Positions 9,200 through 20,207 are shown, numbered from the stretch's first letter. The stretch is DNA of 64,000 nucleotides from Aliiroseovarius sp. F20344 (GCF_023016155.1 NZ_JALKBG010000009.1:18501-82500); one strand, 5' to 3'. A program made the numbers and translations. The notes: generated from the sequence alone by a model not told the origin.

Positions 9200-10258
9200 C
9201 TACTTTGCGCGGGTTACGGACACGGCAGCGCGGGCGTCGCGCACCATTGCATCCCCATCCAGACCCTTCGCATTCATATCCGCGATCCATTCTGCGATGA
9301 CGTCATCACCCAGATCGCGAATTTTTGCTGTCTCTTCTTCCGATAGTTCAGCCAGAGCGTTGCCGCTGGCCGCCATCTTCTCACGCCCGACCACGTCACC
9401 AGTGTCATGCGCGCGGCCCGCCCAACCCGAGGCATGGAAGCCCGAGTTCGCGTCGATCACAGCCTTCAGATCATCGGCCAAGCCGTCATAGACGTCTTTG
9501 TTCATCGCCCAGATGAAATAGAGGTTATAAAGCGACTTCTCGCCGGCCACATCGGTGTGGCTGTCGGTCAGTTCGTCCAGCTTCAGGGACGGGGACATTT
9601 CCCACGTGATCACTCCACCATCGACAACACCTTTCGACAGCGCCTCGGGGAAAGCCGGAACAGGCATACCGATCGGCGTCGCCCCCAGCTTGTCCAGAAG
9701 GCGGGTGGCCGTGCGCGATGGGCCACGCAGCTTCAGGCCGTCAAAATCCGCGACCGAGGCAATGGGCGCGCCTTTCTTGTGCACAATCCCACGGCCGTGC
9801 ATGTGTGCCGCGATAACCTTCACGTCAGCGAAGTCATCCATCAGGTATTTCTGAGTATAAACCCACGCGGCCTTCGATGCTTCTTCGCCCGACTTCGTCA
9901 CCATGAAGGGCAATTCCATCGCTTCCGCTTCCGGGAAACGGCCAGGTTGATAACCGGGGATCACCCAGCCACCATCAATGGCGCCATCGCGGATCAGGTC
10001 ATACTGGCTGGTCGCCTTTCCACCCAGCTGCATCGCCGGATAAAGCTCGACCTTGATGCGGCCACCTGAATCCTTCTCGATCTTCTCGGCCCACGGGGCC
10101 ATGAAATATGTGGGGTTCGCCGAAAGCGGCGATACGAAATGCTGGAAGCGCAGCGTGACTTCCTGCGCGGCGGCAGCACTGGCAGCCACAGCCAAGGCGG
10201 CGGCAGCGGTCAGGGTTGAGAAAGTGGATTTCAGGGTGAAAGTGCGGAAGCTGGTCAT
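9200..10258 (-). CDS. TRAP transporter substrate-binding protein, DctP family
   Basis: Periplasmic solute receptor of a tripartite ATP-independent (TRAP) transporter, which takes up carboxylates and related organic acids using the sodium gradient. The 352-residue product has a Sec signal peptide (hydrophobic Ala-rich core, cleavage probably after ASAAAA near residue 31) and the DctP fold with LRFQHFVSP, GRIKVELYP, KLRGPSRTATR and the ligand-binding FPEALSKGVVDGG. No DctQ or DctM membrane subunit is in the window, so it is an orphan receptor or depends on distant subunits. A set of 9-bp palindromic half-sites lies 51-91 bp upstream of the start. Confidence 0.9.
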   Translation of the reverse strand: MTSFRTFTLKSTFSTLTAAAALAVAASAAAAQEVTLRFQHFVSPLSANPTYFMAPWAEKIEKDSGGRIKVELYPAMQLGGKATSQYDLIRDGAIDGGWVIPGYQPGRFPEAEAMELPFMVTKSGEEASKAAWVYTQKYLMDDFADVKVIAAHMHGRGIVHKKGAPIASVADFDGLKLRGPSRTATRLLDKLGATPIGMPVPAFPEALSKGVVDGGVITWEMSPSLKLDELTDSHTDVAGEKSLYNLYFIWAMNKDVYDGLADDLKAVIDANSGFHASGWAGRAHDTGDVVGREKMAASGNALAELSEEETAKIRDLGDDVIAEWIADMNAKGLDGDAMVRDARAAVSVTRAK

Positions 10259-10308
10259 TGGCCCCTCCGTATTTCTAATAGACAGCCGCGCGCGCGAAGT
10301 CGCGGAAG

Positions 10309-10349
10309 CCTAAGCACCTTTTGTGCCTAGGCAGGCAAAACCTAGGCAC
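10309..10349. promoter_or_regulatory. Three 9-bp half-sites forming overlapping palindromes
   Basis: Three related 9-mers lie in 41 bp: CCTAAGCAC (10309-10317), GTGCCTAGG (10323-10331) and CCTAGGCAC (10341-10349). The last two form a perfect inverted repeat with a 9-nt spacer; the first two pair with one mismatch across 5 nt. They sit between map and the TRAP receptor gene, upstream of the latter. This layout fits an operator for a dimeric repressor, or alternative hairpins in the leader RNA. Confidence 0.55.
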
Positions 10350-10447
10350 GAAATGCTGCACTTGCAAACGGTAAATGGCAAAATTCCTGACCTAAAGAAC
10401 ATCAGGCTGATTGAACGGCGAATTTAAAAGGAAATTTTGGTGACTAG

Positions 10448-10471
10448 GGGGAAACTTGAAAAAGTTTCCCC
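10448..10471 (-). terminator. Hairpin downstream of map
   Basis: GGGGAAACTT (10448-10457) pairs perfectly with AAGTTTCCCC (10462-10471) around a 4-nt loop, 17 bp beyond the map stop. No long T-run follows on the minus strand, so it may act as an RNA 3'-end stabiliser rather than a classical terminator. Confidence 0.6.
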
Positions 10472-10487
10472 TAAGTAAGCTTTGGTG

Positions 10488-11336
10488 TCAGTCCCAGGTC
10501 GGATGGAACTTTCCGGCGGGCGACAAGGTAAAGATTTCGCATCCATCCGCCGTCACCCCAACCGAGTGTTCAAACTGCGCGGATAGGGATTTGTCGCGAG
10601 TGATCGCGGTCCAGTCATCTGACAGGATCTTTGTCTCTGGGCGACCAAGATTAATCATCGGTTCTATGGTGAAGAACATGCCCTCCTCCAGAACGGCACC
10701 GGTGCCGGGGCGGCCATAGTGCAGAACGTTGGGCGGCGAGTGGAATACACGACCCAAACCGTGGCCGCAGAAGTCACGCACGACTGACATGCGCTGTGCT
10801 TCGGCATATTTCTGGATGGCGTGGCCGATGTCCCCGAACGTGTTGCCTGGCTTCACAGCTGCAATGCCCTCCATCAATGCGTCATGGGTCACTTGGATCA
10901 GGCGATCGGCGAAGGACTTGATTTTGCCAACCTTGTACATGCGGCTGGTGTCACCATACCACCCATCGACAACGACGGTGACGTCGATGTTCAGGATATC
11001 GCCCTCGACCAGTTCGTCATGCTTACGACCCGTTTTGTCATTCTTCATCTTCGGCGTTTTCGAGCCGGGAATGCCATGGCAGACGACGTGGTTGAGCGAG
11101 ATGCACGAAGCGTGTTTGTAGCCCTTGTATCCAATCGTGGCCGATACAGCGCCGGCTTCGTCCACCATCGCCTCAATCGCGGCATCCAGTTCAGCTGTGG
11201 TAACGCCGGGCGCGATCATCGGGGCTACGCGGTCCAAAATTTCGGCGGCAAGCTTGCCAGCCGCATGCATTCCAGCGAAATCCGCTGAATCGTACAGGCG
11301 AATGCCTTCTTTGGTTACGCGCATCTTGTCGTCCAT
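10488..11336 (-). CDS. map: Methionine aminopeptidase, type I
   Basis: Removes the N-terminal methionine from nascent proteins using a dinuclear metal centre. All five metal ligands of the pita-bread fold can be picked out: an Asp in ILNIDVTV, an Asp in WYGDTSRMY, a His in CGHGLGRVFH, a Glu in FFTIEPMI and a Glu in AQFEHSVGV, plus the substrate-binding His in NHVVCHGIP. The 282-residue length is normal for the type Ib enzyme. The ATG at 11336 follows AAGGAAA. It lies 36 bp downstream of sfsA on the same strand and is likely co-transcribed with it. Confidence 0.95.
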   Translation of the reverse strand: MDDKMRVTKEGIRLYDSADFAGMHAAGKLAAEILDRVAPMIAPGVTTAELDAAIEAMVDEAGAVSATIGYKGYKHASCISLNHVVCHGIPGSKTPKMKNDKTGRKHDELVEGDILNIDVTVVVDGWYGDTSRMYKVGKIKSFADRLIQVTHDALMEGIAAVKPGNTFGDIGHAIQKYAEAQRMSVVRDFCGHGLGRVFHSPPNVLHYGRPGTGAVLEEGMFFTIEPMINLGRPETKILSDDWTAITRDKSLSAQFEHSVGVTADGCEIFTLSPAGKFHPTWD

Positions 11337-11371
11337 CTTGGTTTCCTTCTTCTGCCCCTTAGATAGGGCGT

Positions 11372-12070
11372 TCAGACCAAAGACGCCAGAGGGGCCGCGA
11401 CGTCTACACCGGTAGGCGAAATAGTCGTCCCCAAAACGATCACCTCAACCCCAGAGGAACGGGCCGCGTCGAAGGCCTGCCCATAGGTGGGATCAATATC
11501 GCGCGCCAAATCGAACCGGTCGCAATCGGTGCGCTGTACCAGATACAGCATCACGGCCCGGTGGCCATCGCCCACCATCTTTGCAAGCTCACCCAGATGC
11601 TTGGTGCCTCGGGCTGTTACGCTGTCTGGAAACTCGGCTAGACCGGGCTGGCGAGAAAGGGTCACAGACTTCACCTCGACATAGGTCAGACCATCACCTT
11701 CCAGCAGGAAATCAATGCGGCTCTTCTCGCCGTATTTCACCTCGGCCCGGACGGTGTGATAGTCGCCCAAACCCGGCACGTCCCGCGCCTCCAAAGCCGC
11801 CCGCAAAGCCCGATTGGGGACCGAGGTGTCCACACCGGTGAAATTCCCATCAGCATGCTCAACCAGCCGCCACCCAAATTTCAGCTTCTTTTTCGGGTCA
11901 TCGTTCGGTTCCAGCCAAATCTTCGATCCCGGCTCGGCCAGCCCCATCATGGATCCGGGGTTGGCGCAATGGGCAGTCACCTCGCGACCATCGCCCAACT
12001 GACAGTCTGCCAGAAAACGTTTGTAGCGACGAATAAGCACTGCGGGCACAAGAGGGCTGGGAAATTCCAT
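11372..12070 (-). CDS. sfsA: SfsA family nucleic-acid-binding protein/nuclease
   Basis: Homologue of E. coli SfsA, named for stimulating maltose utilisation; the family has a nuclease-like fold and binds DNA non-specifically. The 232-residue product shows VPAVLIRRYKRFLAD, HCANPGSMMGL, WRLVEHADGNFTGVDTSVPNRAL and the catalytic-type core SRIDFLLEGDGLTYVEVKS (Asp and Glu-x-Lys). The order sfsA-map on one strand recurs in Rhodobacteraceae as far as I recall. The cellular role here is not evident. The start at 12070 has only a weak Shine-Dalgarno. Confidence 0.9.
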   Translation of the reverse strand: MEFPSPLVPAVLIRRYKRFLADCQLGDGREVTAHCANPGSMMGLAEPGSKIWLEPNDDPKKKLKFGWRLVEHADGNFTGVDTSVPNRALRAALEARDVPGLGDYHTVRAEVKYGEKSRIDFLLEGDGLTYVEVKSVTLSRQPGLAEFPDSVTARGTKHLGELAKMVGDGHRAVMLYLVQRTDCDRFDLARDIDPTYGQAFDAARSSGVEVIVLGTTISPTGVDVAAPLASLV

Positions 12071-12108
12071 ATCTCGGGCCTATACCGGAATAAGGAAAGG
12101 AACAAGCA

Positions 12109-12837
12109 ATGCCCAATCCTTCAGCCGCAATGTTGGTGATCGGAGATGAAATCCTGTCCGGACGGACACGGGATGCGAACATGCATCATCTTGCCGGAAA
12201 GCTGACCGAATATGGCATTGACCTGAAAGAGGTTCGGGTGGTCTCGGATGATGCTCAGGCCATTGTTGCTGCTGTGAAAGCTCTTGCAGGTAGCTACGAT
12301 CATGTCTTTACCTCGGGCGGCATCGGTCCGACCCATGATGATATCACTGCCGACTGCATTGCATGCGCCTTTGATGATCACATCGACATCCGCAAAGACG
12401 CCTATGATCTTCTGGCGGCGCACTACGCTGCATCGGGTCGAGAGTTCAATGACGCCCGCCAGCGCATGGCGCGCATCCCGGATCGCGCGACATTGATTGA
12501 TAACCCTGTGTCGATCGCCCCGGGTTTCACGCTTGAAAATGTACATGTGATGGCCGGTGTGCCTTCCGTTTTTCAGGCGATGGTGGACAGTGTTCTGCCG
12601 ACCCTGACCGGTGGTGCGCCGTTGATCTCGCGCTCAGTTAGGATCAATCGAGGGGAAGGCGATATTGCCGGCCCATTAGGCGAGCTTGCGCAGCAACACG
12701 ACACGCTTAGCTTCGGGTCCTATCCCTTTATCGAAAACGGCGCTTACGGTGCAAACATCGTTATTCGCGGCACAGATCCATCCCAACTGGATCAAGCCAC
12801 CCGCGCGCTTCAAGACCTGTTCAAGGAGGCAATATGA
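12109..12837 (+). CDS. CinA-like molybdopterin-binding domain protein
   Basis: A 242-residue stand-alone MoaB/Mog-like domain, the part found at the N-terminus of CinA (competence/damage-inducible protein A). Signatures are VIGDEILSGRTRDAN near the start and FTSGGIGPTHDDIT near residue 67. The C-terminal PncC nicotinamide-nucleotide amidase domain of full CinA is absent. Stand-alone members are annotated as molybdopterin-binding or NMN/ADP-ribose pyrophosphatase-like; which applies here cannot be decided. The ATG follows AAGGAA, and the stop overlaps the next gene's start by four bases. Confidence 0.85.
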   Translation: MPNPSAAMLVIGDEILSGRTRDANMHHLAGKLTEYGIDLKEVRVVSDDAQAIVAAVKALAGSYDHVFTSGGIGPTHDDITADCIACAFDDHIDIRKDAYDLLAAHYAASGREFNDARQRMARIPDRATLIDNPVSIAPGFTLENVHVMAGVPSVFQAMVDSVLPTLTGGAPLISRSVRINRGEGDIAGPLGELAQQHDTLSFGSYPFIENGAYGANIVIRGTDPSQLDQATRALQDLFKEAI

Positions 12838-13565
12838 CAACGCCACACCTTCCCACTCCCGAACAACTGATCGAGGCCTGCGAAGCCACCTGGCCTCCGG
12901 CGGCCACTCATCGTGTCGGCGCTTGGGTGCTGCGAGATGGCGCTGGTGGGGGCAAACGCGTCTCAGCCGCGACCGAGAGCTGGCCCACAACCGAGGCCGA
13001 CCTGCCCGCTGCCGAAAAAGCAATGCGAGACATGGGTATGGAGCCCTTGTTTCAAATTCGTGCGGGCGACGAGCATCTGGATGAAATGCTGGAACAACAC
13101 GGCTATGACATCATCGACCCCGTGAATATCTGGGTTATCCCAGTGTCTGAGCTGACACGCGATCCGTTGCCGCCCGTTTCTGCCTTTGCCATTTGGCCCA
13201 TACTGTCGATCATGACTGAGCTGTGGGAGGCAGGCGACATCCATGAAAAGCGCCGTGCCGTAATGGAACGTGCGGACTGCCCAAAAACGGCACTCTTGGC
13301 ACGGACGGATGACAAACCAGCAGGTGTCGGATTTGTTGGCATTCATGATGGCATCGCCATGGCGCATGCGCTTCATGTCGATCCGGATCTACGCCGTATG
13401 GGAACTGGACAAAACCTGTTGAAACAGGCCGCAAAGTGGGCTGAAGAACAGGGTGCAGAATATCTGTCGCTGATCGTGACCCAAGGAAATCACGCGGCCA
13501 ATCCGCTATATGCAAATCTTGGTATGCATCTTGTCGGCCACTACCATTACCGCGTGAAACGATAG
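12834..13565 (+). CDS. GNAT family N-acetyltransferase
   Basis: Acetyl-CoA-dependent acetyltransferase of unknown substrate. The 243-residue product carries a C-terminal GNAT fold with the acetyl-CoA loop LHVDPDLRRMGTGQNLL (R-x-x-G-x-G, about residues 181-197) and a motif B region NHAANPLYANLGM. The N-terminal half (WPPAATHRVGAWVLRDG) resembles the degenerate second GNAT lobe of two-lobe members. It overlaps the upstream cinA-like gene by four bases, and the AhpD-like gene begins 12 bp after its stop, so it sits inside a four-gene operon (12109-15076). Confidence 0.85.
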   Translation: MTTPHLPTPEQLIEACEATWPPAATHRVGAWVLRDGAGGGKRVSAATESWPTTEADLPAAEKAMRDMGMEPLFQIRAGDEHLDEMLEQHGYDIIDPVNIWVIPVSELTRDPLPPVSAFAIWPILSIMTELWEAGDIHEKRRAVMERADCPKTALLARTDDKPAGVGFVGIHDGIAMAHALHVDPDLRRMGTGQNLLKQAAKWAEEQGAEYLSLIVTQGNHAANPLYANLGMHLVGHYHYRVKR

Positions 13566-13577
13566 GAAGGATATAGA

Positions 13578-14153
13578 ATGGCGCACAGCTCAAAGGGTGT
13601 CACCGCACTTGATCTGCCAATGGTCGACCCGCTGCCCGAAGACATCCAGAAGTATTTCGACATCTGCGACGACAAACTGGGACTCGTTCCTAATGTGCTG
13701 AAGGCCTACGCCTTCGACATGGCGAAACTGCGCCCCTTCATGGACATGTATAACGAGGTCATGCTGGACGACAGCGGCCTGTCCAAACTGGAGCGCGAGA
13801 TGATTGCGGTCGTCGTAAGCTCGATCAATCGCTGTTGGTACTGTCAGGTGGCGCATGGGGCTGCCGTTCGTCAGCTTTCGGGCAACCCGCAATTGGGCGA
13901 GGCTATGGTGATGAACTGGCGCATGGCTGATCTGGATGCGCGTCAAACGGCCATGCTGACATTCTCTGAAAAGATCACAAAAGCATCATCAGAGACATCG
14001 GAAGAAGACCGTCAGTCTTTGCGGGATGTTGGGTTCTCGGATCGGGATATTTGGGACATTGCTGCGACTGTTGGGTTCTTCTCGATGTCCAATCGCATGG
14101 CTTCCGCTGTAGGCATGAAACCAAACGATGAATATCACGCCCAAAGCCGATGA
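13578..14153 (+). CDS. AhpD/carboxymuconolactone-decarboxylase-like peroxidase-related enzyme
   Basis: All-helical protein of the AhpD-like alkylhydroperoxidase superfamily. The 191-residue product contains the redox motif NRCWYCQVAHG (C-x-x-C-x-x-x-H, about residues 86-95) after ELxxREMIAVVVS-like helix residues (KLEREMIAVVVSS). This matches the uncharacterised peroxidase-related subgroup, so peroxide reduction through the CxxC pair is plausible but unproven. The ATG at 13578 has an AAGGA Shine-Dalgarno. The stop overlaps the OmpA-like gene by four bases. Confidence 0.85.
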   Translation: MAHSSKGVTALDLPMVDPLPEDIQKYFDICDDKLGLVPNVLKAYAFDMAKLRPFMDMYNEVMLDDSGLSKLEREMIAVVVSSINRCWYCQVAHGAAVRQLSGNPQLGEAMVMNWRMADLDARQTAMLTFSEKITKASSETSEEDRQSLRDVGFSDRDIWDIAATVGFFSMSNRMASAVGMKPNDEYHAQSR

Positions 14154-15076
14154 TCCCAATCCGACGCCTTCTGACCTCTGCATTACTTGTCTGCGCGCTT
14201 CCTGTTGCTGCGTGGTCTTTGGATCTACCCGCAGGAGCCGAGCTTCAAGCCACACATGCCGGAGAGGGCCAAGCCGAAATCGCCTTGGGGCGGTTTGACG
14301 GCGAGATAGTCCCATCTATCACTGCCGTGGGTTACATCGAACGTCAGGCGTGGCGATCTGAAGGCTTGGCGGCGCGAAGTTATCAAATCCTGACCACCAT
14401 TCGTGACCAACTTTTGCAGGATGGCTATCAGTTGGTTTTTCAGTGTCAGGCAGTATCATGTGGCGGGTTCGATTTCCGCTTTCAGACCGGACATTTTCAA
14501 GCGCCGGATATGTTTGTCGACTTGGGAAACTACCATTTCCTAAGTGCGCGCAAGGGGGAAAGCTTTGTGCAACTTCTTGTCAGCCAAAGCGCCAAAGATG
14601 CGTTCTTTGAACTGACCTTCGTTTCACCATCCAAAGATGATGTCCCAGAGCTGGCTACGGTTGCAACCGGGCCGACGACACCCCCCCCTCAATCGACAGA
14701 CCCTTTGGACCTGCAGCTTAAGACTGTTGGGCGTGTGGTCCTGTCAGGTCTTACCTTTGCAACCGGATCATCCCAGTTGGAAGAAGGTGAGGTACCTGCC
14801 CTGTCCGATTTGGCAGCGTTTCTTGCACAGTCCCCTGACCGACGCATTGTTCTTGTTGGGCACACTGACGCCGAAGGAAGCCTTGAGGGGAACGTGGCCC
14901 TTTCACGCAAACGGGCGACATCCGTGATGAAACGGTTGATCAATCAATATGGTGTCGATGCAAGCCAGCTGACCGCCGACGGGGTTGGTTTCCTGTCACC
15001 TTTGGCTGGGAACCTGACGGCAGAGGGACGTGAACTGAACCGTCGGGTTGAAGCGGTATTGTTGAACACGAACTGA
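14150..15076 (+). CDS. OmpA-family protein with peptidoglycan-binding domain
   Basis: Exported 308-residue protein. It has a signal peptide (MIPIRRLLTSALLVCALPVAAWS, cleaved about residue 22), an N-terminal domain of unknown type with a CQAVSCGGFDFRF segment (possible disulphide), a Pro/Thr-rich linker, and a C-terminal OmpA/MotB domain (about residues 195-308) with LVGHTDAEGS, LSRKRA and ELNRRVEA, which binds diaminopimelate in peptidoglycan. No transmembrane barrel is evident, so it is probably periplasmic and wall-anchored. It is the last gene of the cinA-like/GNAT/AhpD-like operon. Confidence 0.85.
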   Translation: MIPIRRLLTSALLVCALPVAAWSLDLPAGAELQATHAGEGQAEIALGRFDGEIVPSITAVGYIERQAWRSEGLAARSYQILTTIRDQLLQDGYQLVFQCQAVSCGGFDFRFQTGHFQAPDMFVDLGNYHFLSARKGESFVQLLVSQSAKDAFFELTFVSPSKDDVPELATVATGPTTPPPQSTDPLDLQLKTVGRVVLSGLTFATGSSQLEEGEVPALSDLAAFLAQSPDRRIVLVGHTDAEGSLEGNVALSRKRATSVMKRLINQYGVDASQLTADGVGFLSPLAGNLTAEGRELNRRVEAVLLNTN

Positions 15077-15083
15077 TACCCAC

Positions 15084-15110
15084 AAAAAAACGGCGGGGAT
15101 AACCCCGCCG
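15084..15110 (-). terminator. Intrinsic terminator of the LysR gene, probably bidirectional
   Basis: CGGCGGGG (15091-15098) pairs with CCCCGCCG (15103-15110). On the minus strand the stem is followed by seven T residues, which makes it a strong terminator for the lysR gene. It also separates the convergent OmpA operon. Confidence 0.9.
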
Positions 15111-15141
15111 TAAGTACTCTCCACTTTTTACTGCTCTGCCA

Positions 15142-16047
15142 TCACCACGTATCTGGCCCTTTGTTTGCAAAGGCATGTACCAGAAAATCAATGAACGCCC
15201 GCACTTTAGGCTGGGTAAATCTGCCGGGAGGATAGATGGCGTAAATTCCCTGCACATCAGGCGGCAAATCTGGAATGGCGTCGACGACCAGTCCTTGCTC
15301 AAGAGCATCAGCAAAAAGGAAGCTGGGCAGATAGGCAATGCCCAAACCCGAGATCGCCGCGTTCAGCAGAGATTGCCCGTCATTTACACTCAGCCAACCG
15401 GCCGAACGCACCTGTCGAACTTCACCGGACGGTGCCGGGATCTTCCACACGTTCCCGGAACTCTGGCTGGAATAGTGCAAAAGCTTGTGTTCGTTCAGAT
15501 CATCAATGCGTTTCGGACGGCCATATCGTTCGAAGTAAGCAGGGCTGCCAACCATACGGCGCGTCGTGTCGGCAATCTTACGCGCCCGAAGAGAGCTGTC
15601 TTCAAGCTCACCCACACGGATCGCCATATCGAATCCTTCGGAAATCAGCTCGACATAGCGGTTGGCCAGTTCCATCGTGACATTGACGTCTGGAAAATCT
15701 TTCAAAAACTCGCCCAGAACCGGGCTTAGGTGGTTCACACCGAAATCTGTCGCAACCGAGATACGAAGCATCCCGGCAGGCGCGGATTGCATAGACGTGA
15801 CCAAGGCGTCCGCTTCGCCTGCATCGTTCAGGACGCGGCGCGCGCGATCATAATAGGCCAATCCGATTTCGGTTGGGCTGACACGACGCGTCGTGCGGTT
15901 TAGAAGGCGTGCGCCCAAACGTGCCTCAAGACTTGAGACATGTTTTGATACAGCGGATTTCGAAATCCCCATTTTCTTCGCTGCATCAGTGAACCCACCT
16001 TGGTCCACAACGGTCGCAAATGCCTCCATTTCGGTCAAACGATCCAT
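15142..16047 (-). CDS. LysR-type transcriptional regulator
   Basis: DNA-binding regulator of 301 residues. The N-terminal winged helix-turn-helix reads MDRLTEMEAFATVVDQGGF, then FTDAAKKMGISKSAVSKHV and LEARLGARLLNRTTRRV, as in the CrgA/AaeR-like LysR group. The effector domain (about residues 90-295) has WLSVNDGQSLLNAAISGLGIAYLP. The ATG at 16047 follows GAGAG and starts at the family-typical MDRL; an ATG 57 bases upstream was rejected. The gene is followed by a strong terminator. The divergent partner typical of LysR genes is absent, so its target is unknown. Confidence 0.9.
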   Translation of the reverse strand: MDRLTEMEAFATVVDQGGFTDAAKKMGISKSAVSKHVSSLEARLGARLLNRTTRRVSPTEIGLAYYDRARRVLNDAGEADALVTSMQSAPAGMLRISVATDFGVNHLSPVLGEFLKDFPDVNVTMELANRYVELISEGFDMAIRVGELEDSSLRARKIADTTRRMVGSPAYFERYGRPKRIDDLNEHKLLHYSSQSSGNVWKIPAPSGEVRQVRSAGWLSVNDGQSLLNAAISGLGIAYLPSFLFADALEQGLVVDAIPDLPPDVQGIYAIYPPGRFTQPKVRAFIDFLVHAFANKGPDTW

Positions 16048-16284
16048 CAGAAACTCTCTACAATTATCCCCCGATCCCATTTGTATCGCCATGAATTGGG
16101 GCAAGACTGTGAAGACCTGCCGACATTACAGGGGTAATTCGGCTTATGTTCGCGAAATGGAAACACGAAAACTTGAATAAATACGGATACTTCTCAATCT
16201 TTGCGCGAGGCTTAACAGCTTTCAACTGCCAGAGATTTCACCGGATCCCTGTTTTTATTGCTCTTATTGGACAAGGCCAAAAAC

Positions 16285-17205
16285 CTAACGCACCGCAAAC
16301 ACAATCTCGGCGAGTGTTATCCAAATTGGCAGGGTGAGTGCGGATAGCAGTGTTGTTTGTGCAATTAATGTGGCGACCAACCGTCGATCAGCCCCAAATG
16401 CCGATGCAAGAACGTGTGCGGCAGACGCGGTGGGCAGTGCCGCGAAGACAACAAGCACCGAAGCGATTCCCGCTTCCAGCCCAAAAACCACCCCGCAAAG
16501 CAGCGCAAAGGCTGGCATCGCGACCAGCTTGATTGCAGAGATAGCGGCGTTGAAACGGTTCAGCCTTGCCAGTGCCTTCCAATCCATCGTCGCACCGATT
16601 GACAGCAATGCGATTGGAATGGCCGCCTTGGCCAGAAGCTCTAACGGAGCCATGATCGGGGATGGAATTTGCACCTGAAGCAGCCCGATGCATAGGCCGG
16701 ACAAGCTGGCCAGCAAGAAGGGGTTCAGCGCGATTTTCGCGAGCGTTGCCTTCCAACCGAAGGACCCACCGCGCGACAACACGCTGACTGCCATCAGATT
16801 TGCTACCGGCACCCCCATCCCGACGGCCACGGCCATTTCTCCAAGGCCACCATTTTGTAGAAGGGCAACCGCAACTAACCCCAGCGCAGTGTTGAACCGC
16901 CAAGCGACCTGCCAGGCCCCAGCAAAATCCAGAAAGCGATCTGGCCCGTGGCGGCGCGTAATCCATCCCAATCCCAAGCCAACACCCATAATCGCCCAGA
17001 CAAGGGGCGCCATGGCCGCGACTTGCGAAACTTCGATCGGGCGGCTGGCGGCTGCAACGAACAAAAGGGCTGGAAACAAGATCTCAAAATTCAGGCGGTC
17101 GAGACCCTGCCACGCATTTTCCGACAAGCGCCCACGCACCAGTCCACCCAGTCCGACCAGCAGAAAGCTGGGCAGAAGCCCCAGAAAGATCGAGCTGAAA
17201 AGCAT
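16285..17205 (-). CDS. AEC family transporter (auxin efflux carrier type)
   Basis: Integral membrane permease of 306 residues with about ten hydrophobic segments, starting IFLGLLPSFLLVGLGGLVRG and including the conserved NFEILFPALLFVA and NPFLLASLSGLCIGLL helices. The family includes malate/malonate permeases and auxin efflux carriers; the substrate cannot be inferred. The start has a perfect GGAGG four bases before ATG. It lies 27 bp downstream of the dienoyl-CoA reductase start region on the opposite side and 180-240 bp from the LysR gene. Confidence 0.85.
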   Translation of the reverse strand: MLFSSIFLGLLPSFLLVGLGGLVRGRLSENAWQGLDRLNFEILFPALLFVAAASRPIEVSQVAAMAPLVWAIMGVGLGLGWITRRHGPDRFLDFAGAWQVAWRFNTALGLVAVALLQNGGLGEMAVAVGMGVPVANLMAVSVLSRGGSFGWKATLAKIALNPFLLASLSGLCIGLLQVQIPSPIMAPLELLAKAAIPIALLSIGATMDWKALARLNRFNAAISAIKLVAMPAFALLCGVVFGLEAGIASVLVVFAALPTASAAHVLASAFGADRRLVATLIAQTTLLSALTLPIWITLAEIVFAVR

Positions 17206-17232
17206 CTGGCCTCCTTCAAGGCCTCATGCACA

Positions 17233-19299
<2,067 letters not shown>

Positions 19300-19347
19300 T
19301 CACGTAAAGCACTGTCACTTGAAACGCTGCGTAACCTTGCGTGGATG

Positions 19348-19830
19348 TCAATCTACCAAAGCGGCCAGTTCTTCGATCCGTTCGGACGAAAACACCTGTA
19401 CGCCAGCCTGTCGCAACGCCGCTGTTACGACCCCCATACCTGAACGCCGCGCACCATCATGATGACCACTATAGATCACGTAAGTACCGCACGAGGGGCT
19501 GGCTTCGGTCAACAAAGCGTATTGGCATGCATGCTTCTTGGCCACGGCCACAGCCTGTTCTGCACCAAGCAGATAGGCCTTGGTCACATCTTGCCCTGAC
19601 ACATCCAGAATTCGACCCTGTCCGGCAAAAACGGATACGCCGTCAAAATCAGGCTCGATCTCGGCAGGCAGGCGCGGAATTGGCAGGCCGCCCAGAAGCT
19701 CGGGACAAATGGGGTGCAGCCAACCCTTTTCACCCCAAGCACTTAGACGATCGTCGCGCAGTGTTTTTGCCGCCCCGTCATAGCGCACCTTCTGGCCAAG
19801 CAAGCAGGAGCTGACGAGGATACCTGTCAT
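19348..19830 (-). CDS. DUF523 family protein (TudS-like desulfidase)
   Basis: A 160-residue member of DUF523. A characterised member, TudS, uses a [4Fe-4S] cluster held by three cysteines to remove sulphur from thiouracil. All three expected cysteines are present: SSCLLGQ (Cys9), HPICPELLGG (about Cys42) and ASPSCGTY (about Cys111). The characteristic VRYDGAAK and CPELLGGLPIPR motifs are intact. Activity on thiouracil is inferred from the family. The start overlaps the upstream hypothetical gene by four bases. Confidence 0.85.
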   Translation of the reverse strand: MTGILVSSCLLGQKVRYDGAAKTLRDDRLSAWGEKGWLHPICPELLGGLPIPRLPAEIEPDFDGVSVFAGQGRILDVSGQDVTKAYLLGAEQAVAVAKKHACQYALLTEASPSCGTYVIYSGHHDGARRSGMGVVTAALRQAGVQVFSSERIEELAALVD

Positions 19831-20207
19831 TCTTCAGCAATATCATGACAATGGCGCCGAAAGGCGCGCTTCAGCATGTCCAGTTCTGCTCGAAGAAGAT
19901 CCATTTCAGCGCGAAGATCGGCCTCCAACGGGTGACCGGCGACAATGACGAAACTGTCCAGGGATTCGCCACTGGATCTGTCTTGGACCAAAAAGGTTTG
20001 GACGCCATCACTTAGAAGCTCGGCCGGGATAGGAACGCGCACAATGTACTGGCCTTTGCCATCCGGCAGGGCAGTAACCTCAACCCCTGACACAGGTTCC
20101 GCCAAATGCGTCACCTCAATTTCAGGCGCAATTGTGCCCTTTGAGGTCAGAATGCCTTCCCAAACACCCGCGTGAATGCGAGCAGAACTAAGTGCCATGT
20201 CAGCCAT
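19827..20207 (-). CDS. Hypothetical protein with C-terminal coiled-coil tail
   Basis: Unrecognised 126-residue protein. It starts MADMALSSARIHAG at an ATG preceded by TTTAGGAGA, the best ribosome binding site in the cluster; upstream codons to 20258 were rejected for this reason. The middle is beta-rich (GKGQYIVRVPIPAELLSDGVQTFLVQ), and the last 35 residues form an amphipathic helix dense in Leu, Arg and Glu. It lies between a DUF6478-like gene and the DUF523 gene, with a four-base overlap with the latter. No signal peptide is present. Confidence 0.7.
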   Translation of the reverse strand: MADMALSSARIHAGVWEGILTSKGTIAPEIEVTHLAEPVSGVEVTALPDGKGQYIVRVPIPAELLSDGVQTFLVQDRSSGESLDSFVIVAGHPLEADLRAEMDLLRAELDMLKRAFRRHCHDIAEE

